A stretch of DNA of 64,000 nt from the NCBI GenBank assembly GCA_030697175.1, contig JAUYQR010000010.1, positions 1-64,000 on the forward strand. Reading direction: 5' to 3'. Each line of letters opens with the position of its first letter. Within the stretch, counting starts at the first letter, position 1. Under the pieces are notes generated by a model, which ran no database searches, was not told the DNA's origin, and saw only the letters and a list, made by a program, of their open reading frames with translations. This DNA comes from Paracoccaceae bacterium. GTDB taxonomy: Bacteria; Pseudomonadota; Alphaproteobacteria; Rhodobacterales; Rhodobacteraceae. A program made the translations under genes and the position numbers. Below are positions 8,215-16,934 of this stretch, piece by piece.

Positions 8215-10677
8215 ATGTTGACTGCCTTTCGCTGGCTGATCCGTATAGTCTCGGGCCTGATCGTTCTGGCCGTGATCGGGCTGACGCTGGCCTACTGGAT
8301 CCTGTCGCGGTCGCTGGTCGATTACGCCGAGGATTTCACCGTGCCGGGGATCAGCGCCCCGGTGGAAATCGTGCGCAACAACGACAACGTGCCGCACATC
8401 TTCGGCAAGACCGACGAGGACGTGTTCTATGCGCTGGGGTTCGCCCATGCGCAGGACCGGCTGTGGCAGATGACGATGCTGCGGCGCACCGCGCAGGGGC
8501 GGCTGTCGGAGGTGTTCGGGCAGGCCACGGTCAGGACCGACGAGCTGTTGCGCAGGTTCGATCTTTACGGGCTGGCGCTGGCGTCGGTTGCGGCGCAGGA
8601 CGCGCAGACCAAGCGCGCGCTGATCGCCTATTCAGCCGGGGTAAACGCCTGGATCGGTGAGATCAACAATGGCGCGCGCGGCCGCGGCGCGCCAGAGTTC
8701 TTCTTCTTTTCCAACGAGATCGCGGCCTGGGCACCGGCGGATTCGATCGCCATCATCAAGCTGATGGCGCTGCAACTGACCGGGCAGATGGAAACCGAGG
8801 TGTTGCGCGCGCGGATGTCGCTGCTGTTGCCTGCGGACCGGTTGGCAGACCTGTTGCCCGACGATCCGGGACAAGGCGTGGCCGCCCTGCCCGATTACGC
8901 GAGCCTTGTGCCGGACGTGAGACCGTCGTTCGAGCCGGTGCGGTTTGCCGAAGGCGCGCTGTCGCCAGTGCCGGAACTGGGCTTTTCGGGGGCGTCGAAT
9001 TCGTGGGCGGCAACGCCGGGGCGGTCTGCCGCGGGCGGCAGTCTGCTGGCGAACGACCCGCATCTTGGGTTCACCGCGCCGTCGCTGTGGTATCTGGCGC
9101 GGCTGGAGTTGCAATCGGGCGGTGTGATCGGTGGCACCATTCCGGGCGTTCCGGTGGTGCTGGTCGGCCGGTCGGACGCGCTGGGATGGGGTCTGACCAC
9201 GGCCTATGTCGACGATCAGGACGTGCTGATCGAGGAGTTGAACCCGGCCAACCCCGAAGAATACCGCACGCCGGAGGGTTGGGCCAGTTTCGAAAAGCGC
9301 CAGTCGATCATCAACGTCAAGGACGGCGAGCCTTTGACCCTGACCCTGCGCTGGTCGAAGAACGGGCCGATCCTGCCCGGCACGCATTACGACCTTGGGT
9401 CGGTGACGCCGGCGGGGCATGTGGCGGCGCTGGCCTGGACGGCGCTGTCGGGGGCGGACACCTCGGTCACGGCGGCGATGCGGTTGATGCGGGCGAAGTC
9501 GATCCCCGAGGCGATCGAGGCGGGGCGGCTGCACGTGGCCCCGGCGCAGAACCTGATGCTGGCCGATACGAGCGGCATCGCGATGCAGGTGATCGGGGCG
9601 CTCCCGGCGCGCGATCCGGGGCACCGGTCGCAAGGGCGGATGCCGTCCTTGGGGGCCGAGGCGGTGAACGGGTTCAAGGGGGTGCTGCCCTACGAGGACA
9701 ACCCGCGCTTTGTGAACCCGACCTCGGGGCTTTTGGGCAATACCAACAACAAGACGGTGGACCGGCCATTCCCGAACCATGTGAGCTTTGACTGGGGCGA
9801 TACGCAGCGCATCCAGCGCTGGCTGACGCTGATGAAGGCGCGCGAGGTGCATACACGCGAAAGCTTCATCGAGGCGCAACTGGATACGGTGAACCCGACG
9901 GCGCGCCTGCTGTTGCCGCTGATCGGGGCGGAGTTGTGGTTCACCGGCGAGGCGGCGCCCGAGGGCACGCCAGAGCGGCTGCGGCAGAAGGCGCTGATCC
10001 TGCTGGCCGAATGGAACGGCGAGATGAGCGAGCATCTGCCCGAGCCGTTGATCGCCGAGGCGTGGCTGCGCGCGTTGATGGACCGGCTGATCCGGGACGA
10101 GTTGGGCGCGATGGCCGACAGCTTCACCCACCCGTCACCGGTGTTCATGGAGCGGGTCTACCGCAATGTGGACGGCGCGTCGGTGTGGTGCGACGTGGTG
10201 CAATCGGCGGCGGTGGAAAGCTGCGCCGATCTGGCGCGGATCGCGCTGGACGAGGCGGTGTTGCGGCTGTCGGAAACCTATGGGCCGAACATCGAAAGCT
10301 GGCGCTGGGGCGATGCGCATCAGGCGACGCATGACCATCCGGTGCTGGGTCAGGTGCCGTTCCTGCGGTATTTCGTGAACATCCGGCAATCCACCAGTGG
10401 CGGGGATGATACCTTGCAGCGGGGGCGGACGAAGGGGACCGGGCCGAACCCCTACCTCAACGTGCATGGTGCGGGGTATCGGGGGGTGTATGACTTTGCC
10501 GACCCGGACAGTTCGGTGTTCGTCAGCGCAACCGGGCAATCGGGGCATCCCCTGAGCCGGCACTACGACGATCTGGGCGAGCTGTGGCGGCGGGGGGAGT
10601 ATATCCCGATGTCGCTGGACCCCGAGCTGGCGCGCGCGGCGGCCGCCGGGGTGATGGTGCTGACGCCCGAGAAGTAG
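8215..10677 (+). CDS. Penicillin acylase (penicillin amidase) family hydrolase
   Basis: The predicted 820-residue precursor is an Ntn hydrolase that cuts itself into two chains. An N-terminal membrane segment (IVSGLIVLAVIGLTLAYWIL) is followed by the alpha-chain motif IVRNNDNVPHIFGKTDEDVFYALGFAHAQDRLWQM. The beta-chain nucleophile is Ser261 in GAS261NSW, followed by LLANDPHLGF. Members cleave amide bonds of beta-lactam side chains, N-acyl homoserine lactones or other acylated compounds; specificity is unknown. The frame is open from 8161, but the ATG at 8215 puts the hydrophobic segment at the N-terminus as expected. The gene converges on hflX with only 8 bases between the stops. Confidence 0.9.
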   Translation: MLTAFRWLIRIVSGLIVLAVIGLTLAYWILSRSLVDYAEDFTVPGISAPVEIVRNNDNVPHIFGKTDEDVFYALGFAHAQDRLWQMTMLRRTAQGRLSEVFGQATVRTDELLRRFDLYGLALASVAAQDAQTKRALIAYSAGVNAWIGEINNGARGRGAPEFFFFSNEIAAWAPADSIAIIKLMALQLTGQMETEVLRARMSLLLPADRLADLLPDDPGQGVAALPDYASLVPDVRPSFEPVRFAEGALSPVPELGFSGASNSWAATPGRSAAGGSLLANDPHLGFTAPSLWYLARLELQSGGVIGGTIPGVPVVLVGRSDALGWGLTTAYVDDQDVLIEELNPANPEEYRTPEGWASFEKRQSIINVKDGEPLTLTLRWSKNGPILPGTHYDLGSVTPAGHVAALAWTALSGADTSVTAAMRLMRAKSIPEAIEAGRLHVAPAQNLMLADTSGIAMQVIGALPARDPGHRSQGRMPSLGAEAVNGFKGVLPYEDNPRFVNPTSGLLGNTNNKTVDRPFPNHVSFDWGDTQRIQRWLTLMKAREVHTRESFIEAQLDTVNPTARLLLPLIGAELWFTGEAAPEGTPERLRQKALILLAEWNGEMSEHLPEPLIAEAWLRALMDRLIRDELGAMADSFTHPSPVFMERVYRNVDGASVWCDVVQSAAVESCADLARIALDEAVLRLSETYGPNIESWRWGDAHQATHDHPVLGQVPFLRYFVNIRQSTSGGDDTLQRGRTKGTGPNPYLNVHGAGYRGVYDFADPDSSVFVSATGQSGHPLSRHYDDLGELWRRGEYIPMSLDPELARAAAAGVMVLTPEK

Positions 10678-10685
10678 GCCGGGCG

Positions 10686-11999
10686 TCAGACCCGTAGCTG
10701 GGCGTAGCTGCCTTGCTGGCGTTTGGTCCAGGAGACGGTGATCTGCCAGCCGTCCTCGGCCTCGGTTTCCGATTGCACCACGCCCTCGGCATGTAGCCAG
10801 GCGCGTTTGCGGCCATCGGAGAACGGCAGGCGCAAGGTTTCGTCGATCTTGGCCTCGTCGAAGGCTTGCGACACGGCGGCGAGCAGCGCGTCGACACCTT
10901 CGCCGGTGAGGGCCGAGACGGCGTGGATGCCGGGGCGGGATTGCGCTTCCAGCGCGGCGCGGGCGCTGGGGGGGACGAGGTCCAGCTTGTTCCAGACCTC
11001 GATCTGCGGCGTGCTTTCCTTGACGCCGAGGGACGACAGGATTTCAGCCACGTCCTGCGCCTGTTCGGCGGTTTCGGGGTGGCTGATGTCACGGACGTGG
11101 AGGATCAGGTCAGCCTCCAGCACCTCTTCCAGCGTGGCACGGAAGGCGGCGACAAGCTGGGTCGGCAGATCGGAGATGAAGCCCACGGTGTCGGAGGCGA
11201 TGATCTTGCGTCCAGCCCCGCCATTGACCGACGGCAGCACGATGCCACGCATCGTGGGGTCGAGCGTGGCGAAAAGCATGTCCTTCGCCAACACCTCGGC
11301 CCCGGTCATGCGGTTGAAAAGCGTGGATTTTCCGGCGTTGGTGTAGCCGACCAGCGCCACCAGCGGGAACGGCACCTTGCGGCGCGAGGCGCGGTGCAGC
11401 TCGCGGGTTTTCACCACCTTGTCGAGCTGGCGTTTCAGGCGGATCACCTGATCGTCGATTGCCCGGCGGTCGGATTCAAGTTGCGTTTCGCCGGGGCCGC
11501 CGACAAAGCCGAAGCCGCCGCGCTGGCGTTCAAGGTGGGTCCAGGCGCGGACCAGACGGGTGCGCTGGTAACTGAGGGCGGCAAGTTCGACCTGCAGCAC
11601 GCCTTCACGGGTGCGGGCGCGGTCAGCAAAAATCTCGAGGATCAGCGAGGTGCGGTCAAGCAGTTTGACCCCCCATTCCTTTTCAAGGTTGCGCTGCTGC
11701 ACCGGCGAGACGGTGCCATCGACCAGCACCAGTTCGATGTGGTCCGCCTTGAAGCGGGCCTTCAACTCTTCGACCTTGCCGGAGCCGATCAGGGTGGCGG
11801 GCTGGACGCGGGCCAGACGCACCACTTCGGAGCCGACCACCTCCAGTTCAGGCAAGGCGGCGGCCAGTGCCACCGCTTCGGCCAGCCCGTGTTCGGGCAG
11901 ACGCCGGGCGGTTGAGGATTTCAGCGCCGGATGCAGCACATAGGCGCGCGTCGGCGCAGCGGCGGTATCGCGCAGCCGCGCCCCTGCCCGTTCGGGCAA
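10686..11999 (-). CDS. hflX: GTPase HflX
   Basis: The roughly 437-residue protein is a ribosome-associated GTPase that splits stalled 70S ribosomes. The N-terminal HflX domain is seen as TLIGSGKVEELKARFKA and LVDGTVSPVQQRNLEKEW. Next come the glycine-rich linker (GFVGGPGETQLESDRR) and the G domain with Walker A GYTNAGKS, SDTVGFISDLP and NKLD. The start is uncertain. The TTG at 11999 is used here, but the frame stays open to a CTG at 12035 overlapping the hfq stop, giving about 12 extra residues (D-rich). No ATG is available. hfq lies directly upstream in the same orientation, the common hfq-hflX order. Confidence 0.93.
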   Translation of the reverse strand: MPERAGARLRDTAAAPTRAYVLHPALKSSTARRLPEHGLAEAVALAAALPELEVVGSEVVRLARVQPATLIGSGKVEELKARFKADHIELVLVDGTVSPVQQRNLEKEWGVKLLDRTSLILEIFADRARTREGVLQVELAALSYQRTRLVRAWTHLERQRGGFGFVGGPGETQLESDRRAIDDQVIRLKRQLDKVVKTRELHRASRRKVPFPLVALVGYTNAGKSTLFNRMTGAEVLAKDMLFATLDPTMRGIVLPSVNGGAGRKIIASDTVGFISDLPTQLVAAFRATLEEVLEADLILHVRDISHPETAEQAQDVAEILSSLGVKESTPQIEVWNKLDLVPPSARAALEAQSRPGIHAVSALTGEGVDALLAAVSQAFDEAKIDETLRLPFSDGRKRAWLHAEGVVQSETEAEDGWQITVSWTKRQQGSYAQLRV

Positions 12000-12031
12000 C
12001 AGATCGTCGTCATCGTCGGGGTGGTCGGAGA

Positions 12032-12265
12032 TCAGTCTTCCCCTTCATAGAGGCTGATCGGTGCCCCCGGCATGATCGTCGAAATCGCGTGCTTGTAGAC
12101 AAGCTGCGACTGGCCATCCCGGCGCAGGAGCACACAGAAATTGTCGAACCAGGTAATCACACCCTGCAGCTTTACACCGTTGATCAGGAATATCGTGACA
12201 GGAACCTTTGCCTTCCGGACATGGTTGAGGAAGGCGTCTTGCAGGTTTTGTTTATCGGCGGCCAT
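12032..12265 (-). CDS. hfq: RNA chaperone Hfq
   Basis: The 77-residue Sm-like hexameric chaperone mediates sRNA-mRNA pairing. Sequence landmarks are [21 protein letters not shown] (helix 1 and Sm1 entry, with the proximal-face Q and F residues), [15 protein letters not shown] and the Sm2 motif [10 protein letters not shown]. The frame is open further upstream, but the ATG at 12265 gives the conserved [10 protein letters not shown] start. It is the upstream partner of hflX, and the two reading frames abut or overlap. Confidence 0.97.
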   Translation of the reverse strand: MAADKQNLQDAFLNHVRKAKVPVTIFLINGVKLQGVITWFDNFCVLLRRDGQSQLVYKHAISTIMPGAPISLYEGED

Positions 12266-12458
12266 TGCTTTTTTGCCTTGTTTTTCTATCGCTACGTTCA
12301 CAGCCCTCGTTGACCGTCCGGAACCGGGAGAGGAACCTTCCCCCGGCTTTCCCTTGGTGGCGTGCGGCGCACGCATCCATGACGGCCAATTTCAAGTATG
12401 GAGTGGCTGCAAAGGAGATTCCAGCGCAAAAATCAGGCCGTTACACTGACACACCAGC

Positions 12459-13973
12459 CTAGCGCCGCCAGCCCGCAGGCGAGACGAGCGCAATCAGCGC
12501 CAGCATTTCCAATCGGCCCACCACCATCGCGGCAGCAAGGGTGATCTTGACCGGCGCGGAAAGCCCGCCGTAGGGGATCGGATCAAGGGTCGCCACATCG
12601 GCCAGCGCCCCGGTGGTGGTAAGGGCCGCAAGGCCAAGCACAAGTGCCGGTTCGAACGCCACGCCCAGCAGCGACAACGTGCCGATCACCAGCGCGATCG
12701 ACATGGCAAAGAGCATGAAGAACACCCAAGCCATGTAGGCCCCTTCGCGGCGCAGGCGGCGGGCATCGGTGCCGCCACCGCCGATGGACGAGGGGTGGAT
12801 GATCTTTTCCAACTCGCGCTGGCCCTGGCGCAGAAGCGCGTAGACGCGGAGCAATTTGACCCCACCCGCCGTGGTGGCAACGCCGCCGCCGACGATCGCC
12901 AGCGCCAGAAGCAGAAGCCCGGGGGTGCCGAAGCCCGACCAATCGGTGGTGGAGCTCCAGTAGGCGCTTTCATAGCCGGTGGTTGTGAGGAACGAGGCCG
13001 AGGTGAACACGGCGCCCCAGACCGCCGCCAGAAAGGCGAACGGGTCGTCAAAGCTGCGCGAGTCGCCACCGACCCAATGGCGCAAGAGAAGGACGACCGT
13101 GACGGTCAGCAGGATCAGCCCGGCCATGCGCAACTCCGGGTCGGCCAGAAGCGAACGCTCAGTGCTGGCGAGGCCCTTGACCGGAAGCGCGCGGCGGGTC
13201 AGCGCGAAGAAGAAGAACAGGAAGATCAGGAATTCGCCCGCAATCCCGGAGGAGGCAGAGGCGGTGCCGAGCCCGGCGGTGATGCCGCTGGTCGACAGCG
13301 TGCCCATCGCGTGCACCAGCGCCGTGAGGCCGCTGTCGCCGCAGATCAACAGCCCGACCCAAAGCGTGAAGGTAAGACCGGCATAGATCGGCAGGATTTG
13401 CAGGGCATAGCGTGTCAGACGCTCGGCCGGTTCGGCGATGCGGGTGATCTGGGTGGCACCTGCGGTGCTGCGCCCCGGCACCCGGCCCGAGATCACCTCG
13501 GCCCCGCCAAGGTTGAGGGGGGCAAGAATCGCATAGGCTGCTAGCAGCACCAGAAACCCGCCGAACCAGCCGACGGTGGCGCGCCAGAGGTGGATCGAGG
13601 GCGGCAGCCGGTCAGGGGCGTAAACCGAGGCGCCGGTGGTGGTGAAGGCCGACACCATCTCGAACCAGGCATTGACGAAGGTGGTGTCGGGCAATGCCTG
13701 CAGCAAGGGCAGCGCCATTGCTACCGGCAGCACGAGGTAGGCCGCGGCGAGGGCCGCCAACTGGCTGCGCGCGGCGTCGCGCGGGGTAAAGGCGGTGGTT
13801 GCGATGCCAAGCATCCCGGTGAGGATCAGCAGCGCAATGGCAGAGTAGAAGAAGTGCCGCGCCAAGGCGCTGTCGTCGAGGATGGCGGCATGCACGGCGG
13901 GCAGGAAGGCCAAGAGCCCGGTCGCCCCGAGAAGGACGACCAGCAGCGGCAATTCGGAGAGGCGGGCAAACAT
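12459..13973 (-). CDS. trkH: TrkH-family potassium uptake protein
   Basis: The 504-residue inner-membrane protein has about ten hydrophobic segments and repeated pore-loop signatures of K+ transporters: AFTTTGASVYA, LSTSGITAG, SFLTTTGYES and ALTTTGALADV. It forms the K+ translocating subunit, gated by TrkA. The start codon lies 3 bases after the trkA stop (13977), so trkA-trkH form an operon in that order. Between its stop and hfq there are only short spacers with no visible gene. Confidence 0.92.
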   Translation of the reverse strand: MFARLSELPLLVVLLGATGLLAFLPAVHAAILDDSALARHFFYSAIALLILTGMLGIATTAFTPRDAARSQLAALAAAYLVLPVAMALPLLQALPDTTFVNAWFEMVSAFTTTGASVYAPDRLPPSIHLWRATVGWFGGFLVLLAAYAILAPLNLGGAEVISGRVPGRSTAGATQITRIAEPAERLTRYALQILPIYAGLTFTLWVGLLICGDSGLTALVHAMGTLSTSGITAGLGTASASSGIAGEFLIFLFFFFALTRRALPVKGLASTERSLLADPELRMAGLILLTVTVVLLLRHWVGGDSRSFDDPFAFLAAVWGAVFTSASFLTTTGYESAYWSSTTDWSGFGTPGLLLLALAIVGGGVATTAGGVKLLRVYALLRQGQRELEKIIHPSSIGGGGTDARRLRREGAYMAWVFFMLFAMSIALVIGTLSLLGVAFEPALVLGLAALTTTGALADVATLDPIPYGGLSAPVKITLAAAMVVGRLEMLALIALVSPAGWRR

Positions 13974-13976
13974 GGG

Positions 13977-15353
13977 TCAGAAAAAGTCGATGGAGACCTG
14001 CAGCAGGCGCTCCACTTCGGGGACGTCCTTGGTCATGGCGAACAGGGCGATCACGTCGCCCGGGTCGATCCTGAGGTCGCCGGTGGGTTTCAGGACCTTG
14101 TCGCCCTTCATCACCGCGCCGACGAGGACGCCTTCGGGAAACTGGATGTCGCGCACGAGGCCGCCGGCGATGGGGGAGGTGGACAGCACCTGCGCCTCGA
14201 TCACCTCGGCCTCGGCGTCACCGATGGAATAGACGCCGCGCACCCGGCCGTGGCGGATGTGGCGCAGGATGGAGGAGACGGTGGTGGCGCGCGGGTTGAT
14301 GTAGGCATCGATGTCGAGGGGCGCCATCAGGGGGGCAAGCGTGGGGTCGTTCACAAGCGCGATCGACATGGAACAGCCGGCCTGCTTGGCGCGCACCGCG
14401 ACGAGGAGGTTGGTCTTGTCGTCGTCGGTGACGGCGAGGACGGCATCGGCGCGGTCGACGGAGGCCTCCATCAGCTTGTCGATGTCCATCCCGTCGCCAT
14501 GCAGCACGATGGTGCGTTCCAGCCGGTCAGCGGCGTATTCGGCGGTGGGGCGATGCTTTTCGATGATCTTGGCGCGCACCCGGTCGGTGCGGGTTTCAAG
14601 CGCGCGCGCGACGGCGAGGCCCACGTTGCCACCGCCGATGATCAGCACGCGTTCCTGCTTTTTCGTTTTCTTGCCAAAGATTTCCAGCGCGCGGTTCACG
14701 TCTTCGGAATGGGTGAAGATGTAGATCTGGTCGTCGGTGTAAAGCTGGTCACCGGCTTCGGGGGCAAAGAGGCGGCCGTCGCGGCGGATGCCGACGACGA
14801 TGGCCCGCAGCGTGGAGAAAAGCTCGTTCAACTGGCGCAGGGGGGTGTTCAGGACCGGGCAATCCTCGGTGAGCGCGATGCCCAGAAGCTGCGCGCGACC
14901 GCCCATGAAGATCTCGGTGTCGAAGGTGGCAGGGGCGGCAAGGCGTTGCAGAGCGGCCTCGGCCACCTCGCGTTCGGGGCTGATCACCACGTCGATGGCG
15001 AGGCGGTCGTTGTTGGTGAGGTCGCTGTAGAGGGTTTCCAGGTAGTTCTGCGCGCGGATGCGGGCGATCTTGCGGGTGATGTTGAAGACCGAATGGGCCA
15101 CCTGACAGGTGACCATGTTGACCTCGTCGGAATGGGTGGCGGCGATGATCATGTCGGCGTCGCGCGCACCGGCCTTTTCCAGAACGTCGGGGTGGCTGGC
15201 GAAACCGACCACACCCTGCACGTCAAGCGTTTCGGTGGCGCGGCGCACAAGATCGGCGTTCATGTCGACGACTGTGACATCGTTTCTTTCGCCGGAAAGG
15301 TGCCGGGCGATCTGCCAGCCCACCTGCCCCGCGCCGCAGATGATGACTTTCAT
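13977..15353 (-). CDS. trkA: Trk system potassium transporter TrkA
   Basis: The 458-residue peripheral cytoplasmic protein has two RCK (NAD-binding plus TrkA_C) halves. The first Rossmann motif is MKVIICGAGQVGWQIARHL at the N-terminus, the second IIGGGNVGLAVARALE near residue 235. TrkA_C regions follow each (for example VEAQVLSTSPIAGGLVRD). It binds nucleotides and gates TrkH. The ATG at 15353 is preferred to an in-frame TTG one codon earlier. It is first in the trkA-trkH pair and lies downstream of ntrX on the same strand, separated by 180 bases without a clear terminator. Confidence 0.95.
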   Translation of the reverse strand: MKVIICGAGQVGWQIARHLSGERNDVTVVDMNADLVRRATETLDVQGVVGFASHPDVLEKAGARDADMIIAATHSDEVNMVTCQVAHSVFNITRKIARIRAQNYLETLYSDLTNNDRLAIDVVISPEREVAEAALQRLAAPATFDTEIFMGGRAQLLGIALTEDCPVLNTPLRQLNELFSTLRAIVVGIRRDGRLFAPEAGDQLYTDDQIYIFTHSEDVNRALEIFGKKTKKQERVLIIGGGNVGLAVARALETRTDRVRAKIIEKHRPTAEYAADRLERTIVLHGDGMDIDKLMEASVDRADAVLAVTDDDKTNLLVAVRAKQAGCSMSIALVNDPTLAPLMAPLDIDAYINPRATTVSSILRHIRHGRVRGVYSIGDAEAEVIEAQVLSTSPIAGGLVRDIQFPEGVLVGAVMKGDKVLKPTGDLRIDPGDVIALFAMTKDVPEVERLLQVSIDFF

Positions 15354-15533
15354 CAAGAAACCCTGGATCGTGCCTGCCGGGCCTGAATGTCAGATCAGAG
15401 GGGGCGGGTCAACCGGCGGCTAAACCCCTGCCCGATCAGGCGACGGTCTGCTGGCCAGCCGACCGGGCATTCGGCTGGAGGCGCCGGCGCAAAGCCCAAG
15501 GAGGATGCGACGCCGTTCGATCCGGCCAGACCG

Positions 15534-16931
15534 CTATTCCTCCAAGTCGTCAAAGACCGGGCGGCCGTTGCCTTTCGGTGCGCCGACCACGCCCAGCGAT
15601 TTCAGCTTGCGATGAAGCGCGGAGCGTTCCATGCCGACGAAGGTGGCGGTGCGGCTGATGTTGCCGCCGAAGCGGTTGATCTGGGTCAGAAGGTATTCCC
15701 GTTCAAAAAGCTCGCGCGCCTCGCGCAGGGGCAAGGTTGCGACCGCACCGCCCAGAGAGATCGCGCTGTCCGCCTCGGCTTTCGGTTCGTTGCCGGGGAG
15801 TTCGTGCGCCTCGATCGGACCGGAGCCTTCGCCAAGGATCAGCACGCGTTCGATGATGTTGCGCAACTGGCGGATGTTGCCGGGCCAGGGCATGGTTTGC
15901 AGCATCGCCTCGGCATCGGGTGTCAGGCTGCGGGACGGCAGACCTTGGGTGCGGTGGAGCCAGTCGACGAAGTGCTGGGTGAGTTCGGGTATGTCCTCGC
16001 GCCGTTCGGTGAGGGCGGGAACCGGGATCGGCACCACGTTAAGCCGATCATAAAGCTCTTGCCGAAAGCGGCCCATGCCGATCTCGGCGCGCAGATCGCG
16101 GGTGGTGGAGGAGATCACGCGCAGGTCGACACGCACCTTGTCGGCACCGCCGACGCGGGTGAACTGCTGTTCGGTAAGGACGCGCAGGATCTTTGACTGG
16201 GTGCCAAGCGGCATGTCGGCCACCTCGTCAAAGTAGACGATGCCGCCGTGCGCCTGTTCCAGAAGGCCGGGTTCGACACCGCGTTCGGCAGTTTCGCGGC
16301 CAAAAAGCACCTCTTCCATCCGCTCGGGTTCGATGGTGGCGGAGGAAACCGTGACGAAGGGGGCGCTGGCGCGGTTCGAATTGGCGTGGATGTAGCGCGC
16401 GGCCATTTCCTTGCCGGAACCCGGTTGGCCGGTCAGCATGACACGGCCATTGGATTTGGTGACCTTGTCGAGATTGGCCTTCAACGTCTTGAACGCGGCG
16501 GAAGAGCCGATCATTTCCGACGAGGACACATCCTTGCGGCGCAGTTCCTGATTTTCCCGGCGCAGGCGCGAGGTTTCCATCGCGCGGGCGACAACGACCA
16601 TAAGCTGGTCGATGTTGAACGGCTTTTCGATGAAGTCGTAGGCACCCTGCTTGATCGCGGCGACCGCGATTTCAATGTTTCCATGACCGGAGATAATCAC
16701 CACCGGGATATCGGGATTGTCGCGCTTTACGGTTTTAAGGATGTCGATCCCGTCCATCCGGCTGTCCTTGAGCCAGATGTCGAGGATCATCAGGGCGGGC
16801 GGTTCCTGATTGATCTCGGACATGCAATCGTCGGAATTGCCGGCGAGGCGGACGGCGTAACCTTCGTCGCGCAAGATGTCGCCGACCAGTTCGCGGATGT
16901 CCTGTTCGTCGTCAACGATCAGAATGCTCAT
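15534..16931 (-). CDS. ntrX: Nitrogen regulation response regulator NtrX
   Basis: The 465-residue regulator has an N-terminal receiver (MSILIVDDEQDIREL, with the phosphoacceptor Asp in LMILDIWL near residue 53). A central AAA+ domain carries Walker A GQPGSGKE and YFDEVADMP. The C-terminal Fis-type helix-turn-helix is NISRTATFVGMERSALHRKL. The usual sigma-54 contact GAFTGA is replaced by FGRETAERGVEPGLLEQA, so sigma-54 activation by this protein is doubtful, in line with other alphaproteobacterial NtrX. It lies 3 bases after ntrY and is its cognate partner. NtrYX respond to nitrogen and, in several alphaproteobacteria, to redox or envelope state. Confidence 0.95.
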   Translation of the reverse strand: MSILIVDDEQDIRELVGDILRDEGYAVRLAGNSDDCMSEINQEPPALMILDIWLKDSRMDGIDILKTVKRDNPDIPVVIISGHGNIEIAVAAIKQGAYDFIEKPFNIDQLMVVVARAMETSRLRRENQELRRKDVSSSEMIGSSAAFKTLKANLDKVTKSNGRVMLTGQPGSGKEMAARYIHANSNRASAPFVTVSSATIEPERMEEVLFGRETAERGVEPGLLEQAHGGIVYFDEVADMPLGTQSKILRVLTEQQFTRVGGADKVRVDLRVISSTTRDLRAEIGMGRFRQELYDRLNVVPIPVPALTERREDIPELTQHFVDWLHRTQGLPSRSLTPDAEAMLQTMPWPGNIRQLRNIIERVLILGEGSGPIEAHELPGNEPKAEADSAISLGGAVATLPLREARELFEREYLLTQINRFGGNISRTATFVGMERSALHRKLKSLGVVGAPKGNGRPVFDDLEE

Positions 16932-16934
16932 CTA

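Noticed and set aside
8632-10131. A 499-codon minus-strand open frame inside the penicillin-acylase gene
   Set aside because: Arg/Pro/Gln-rich low-complexity product antisense to a gene with an intact catalytic motif.
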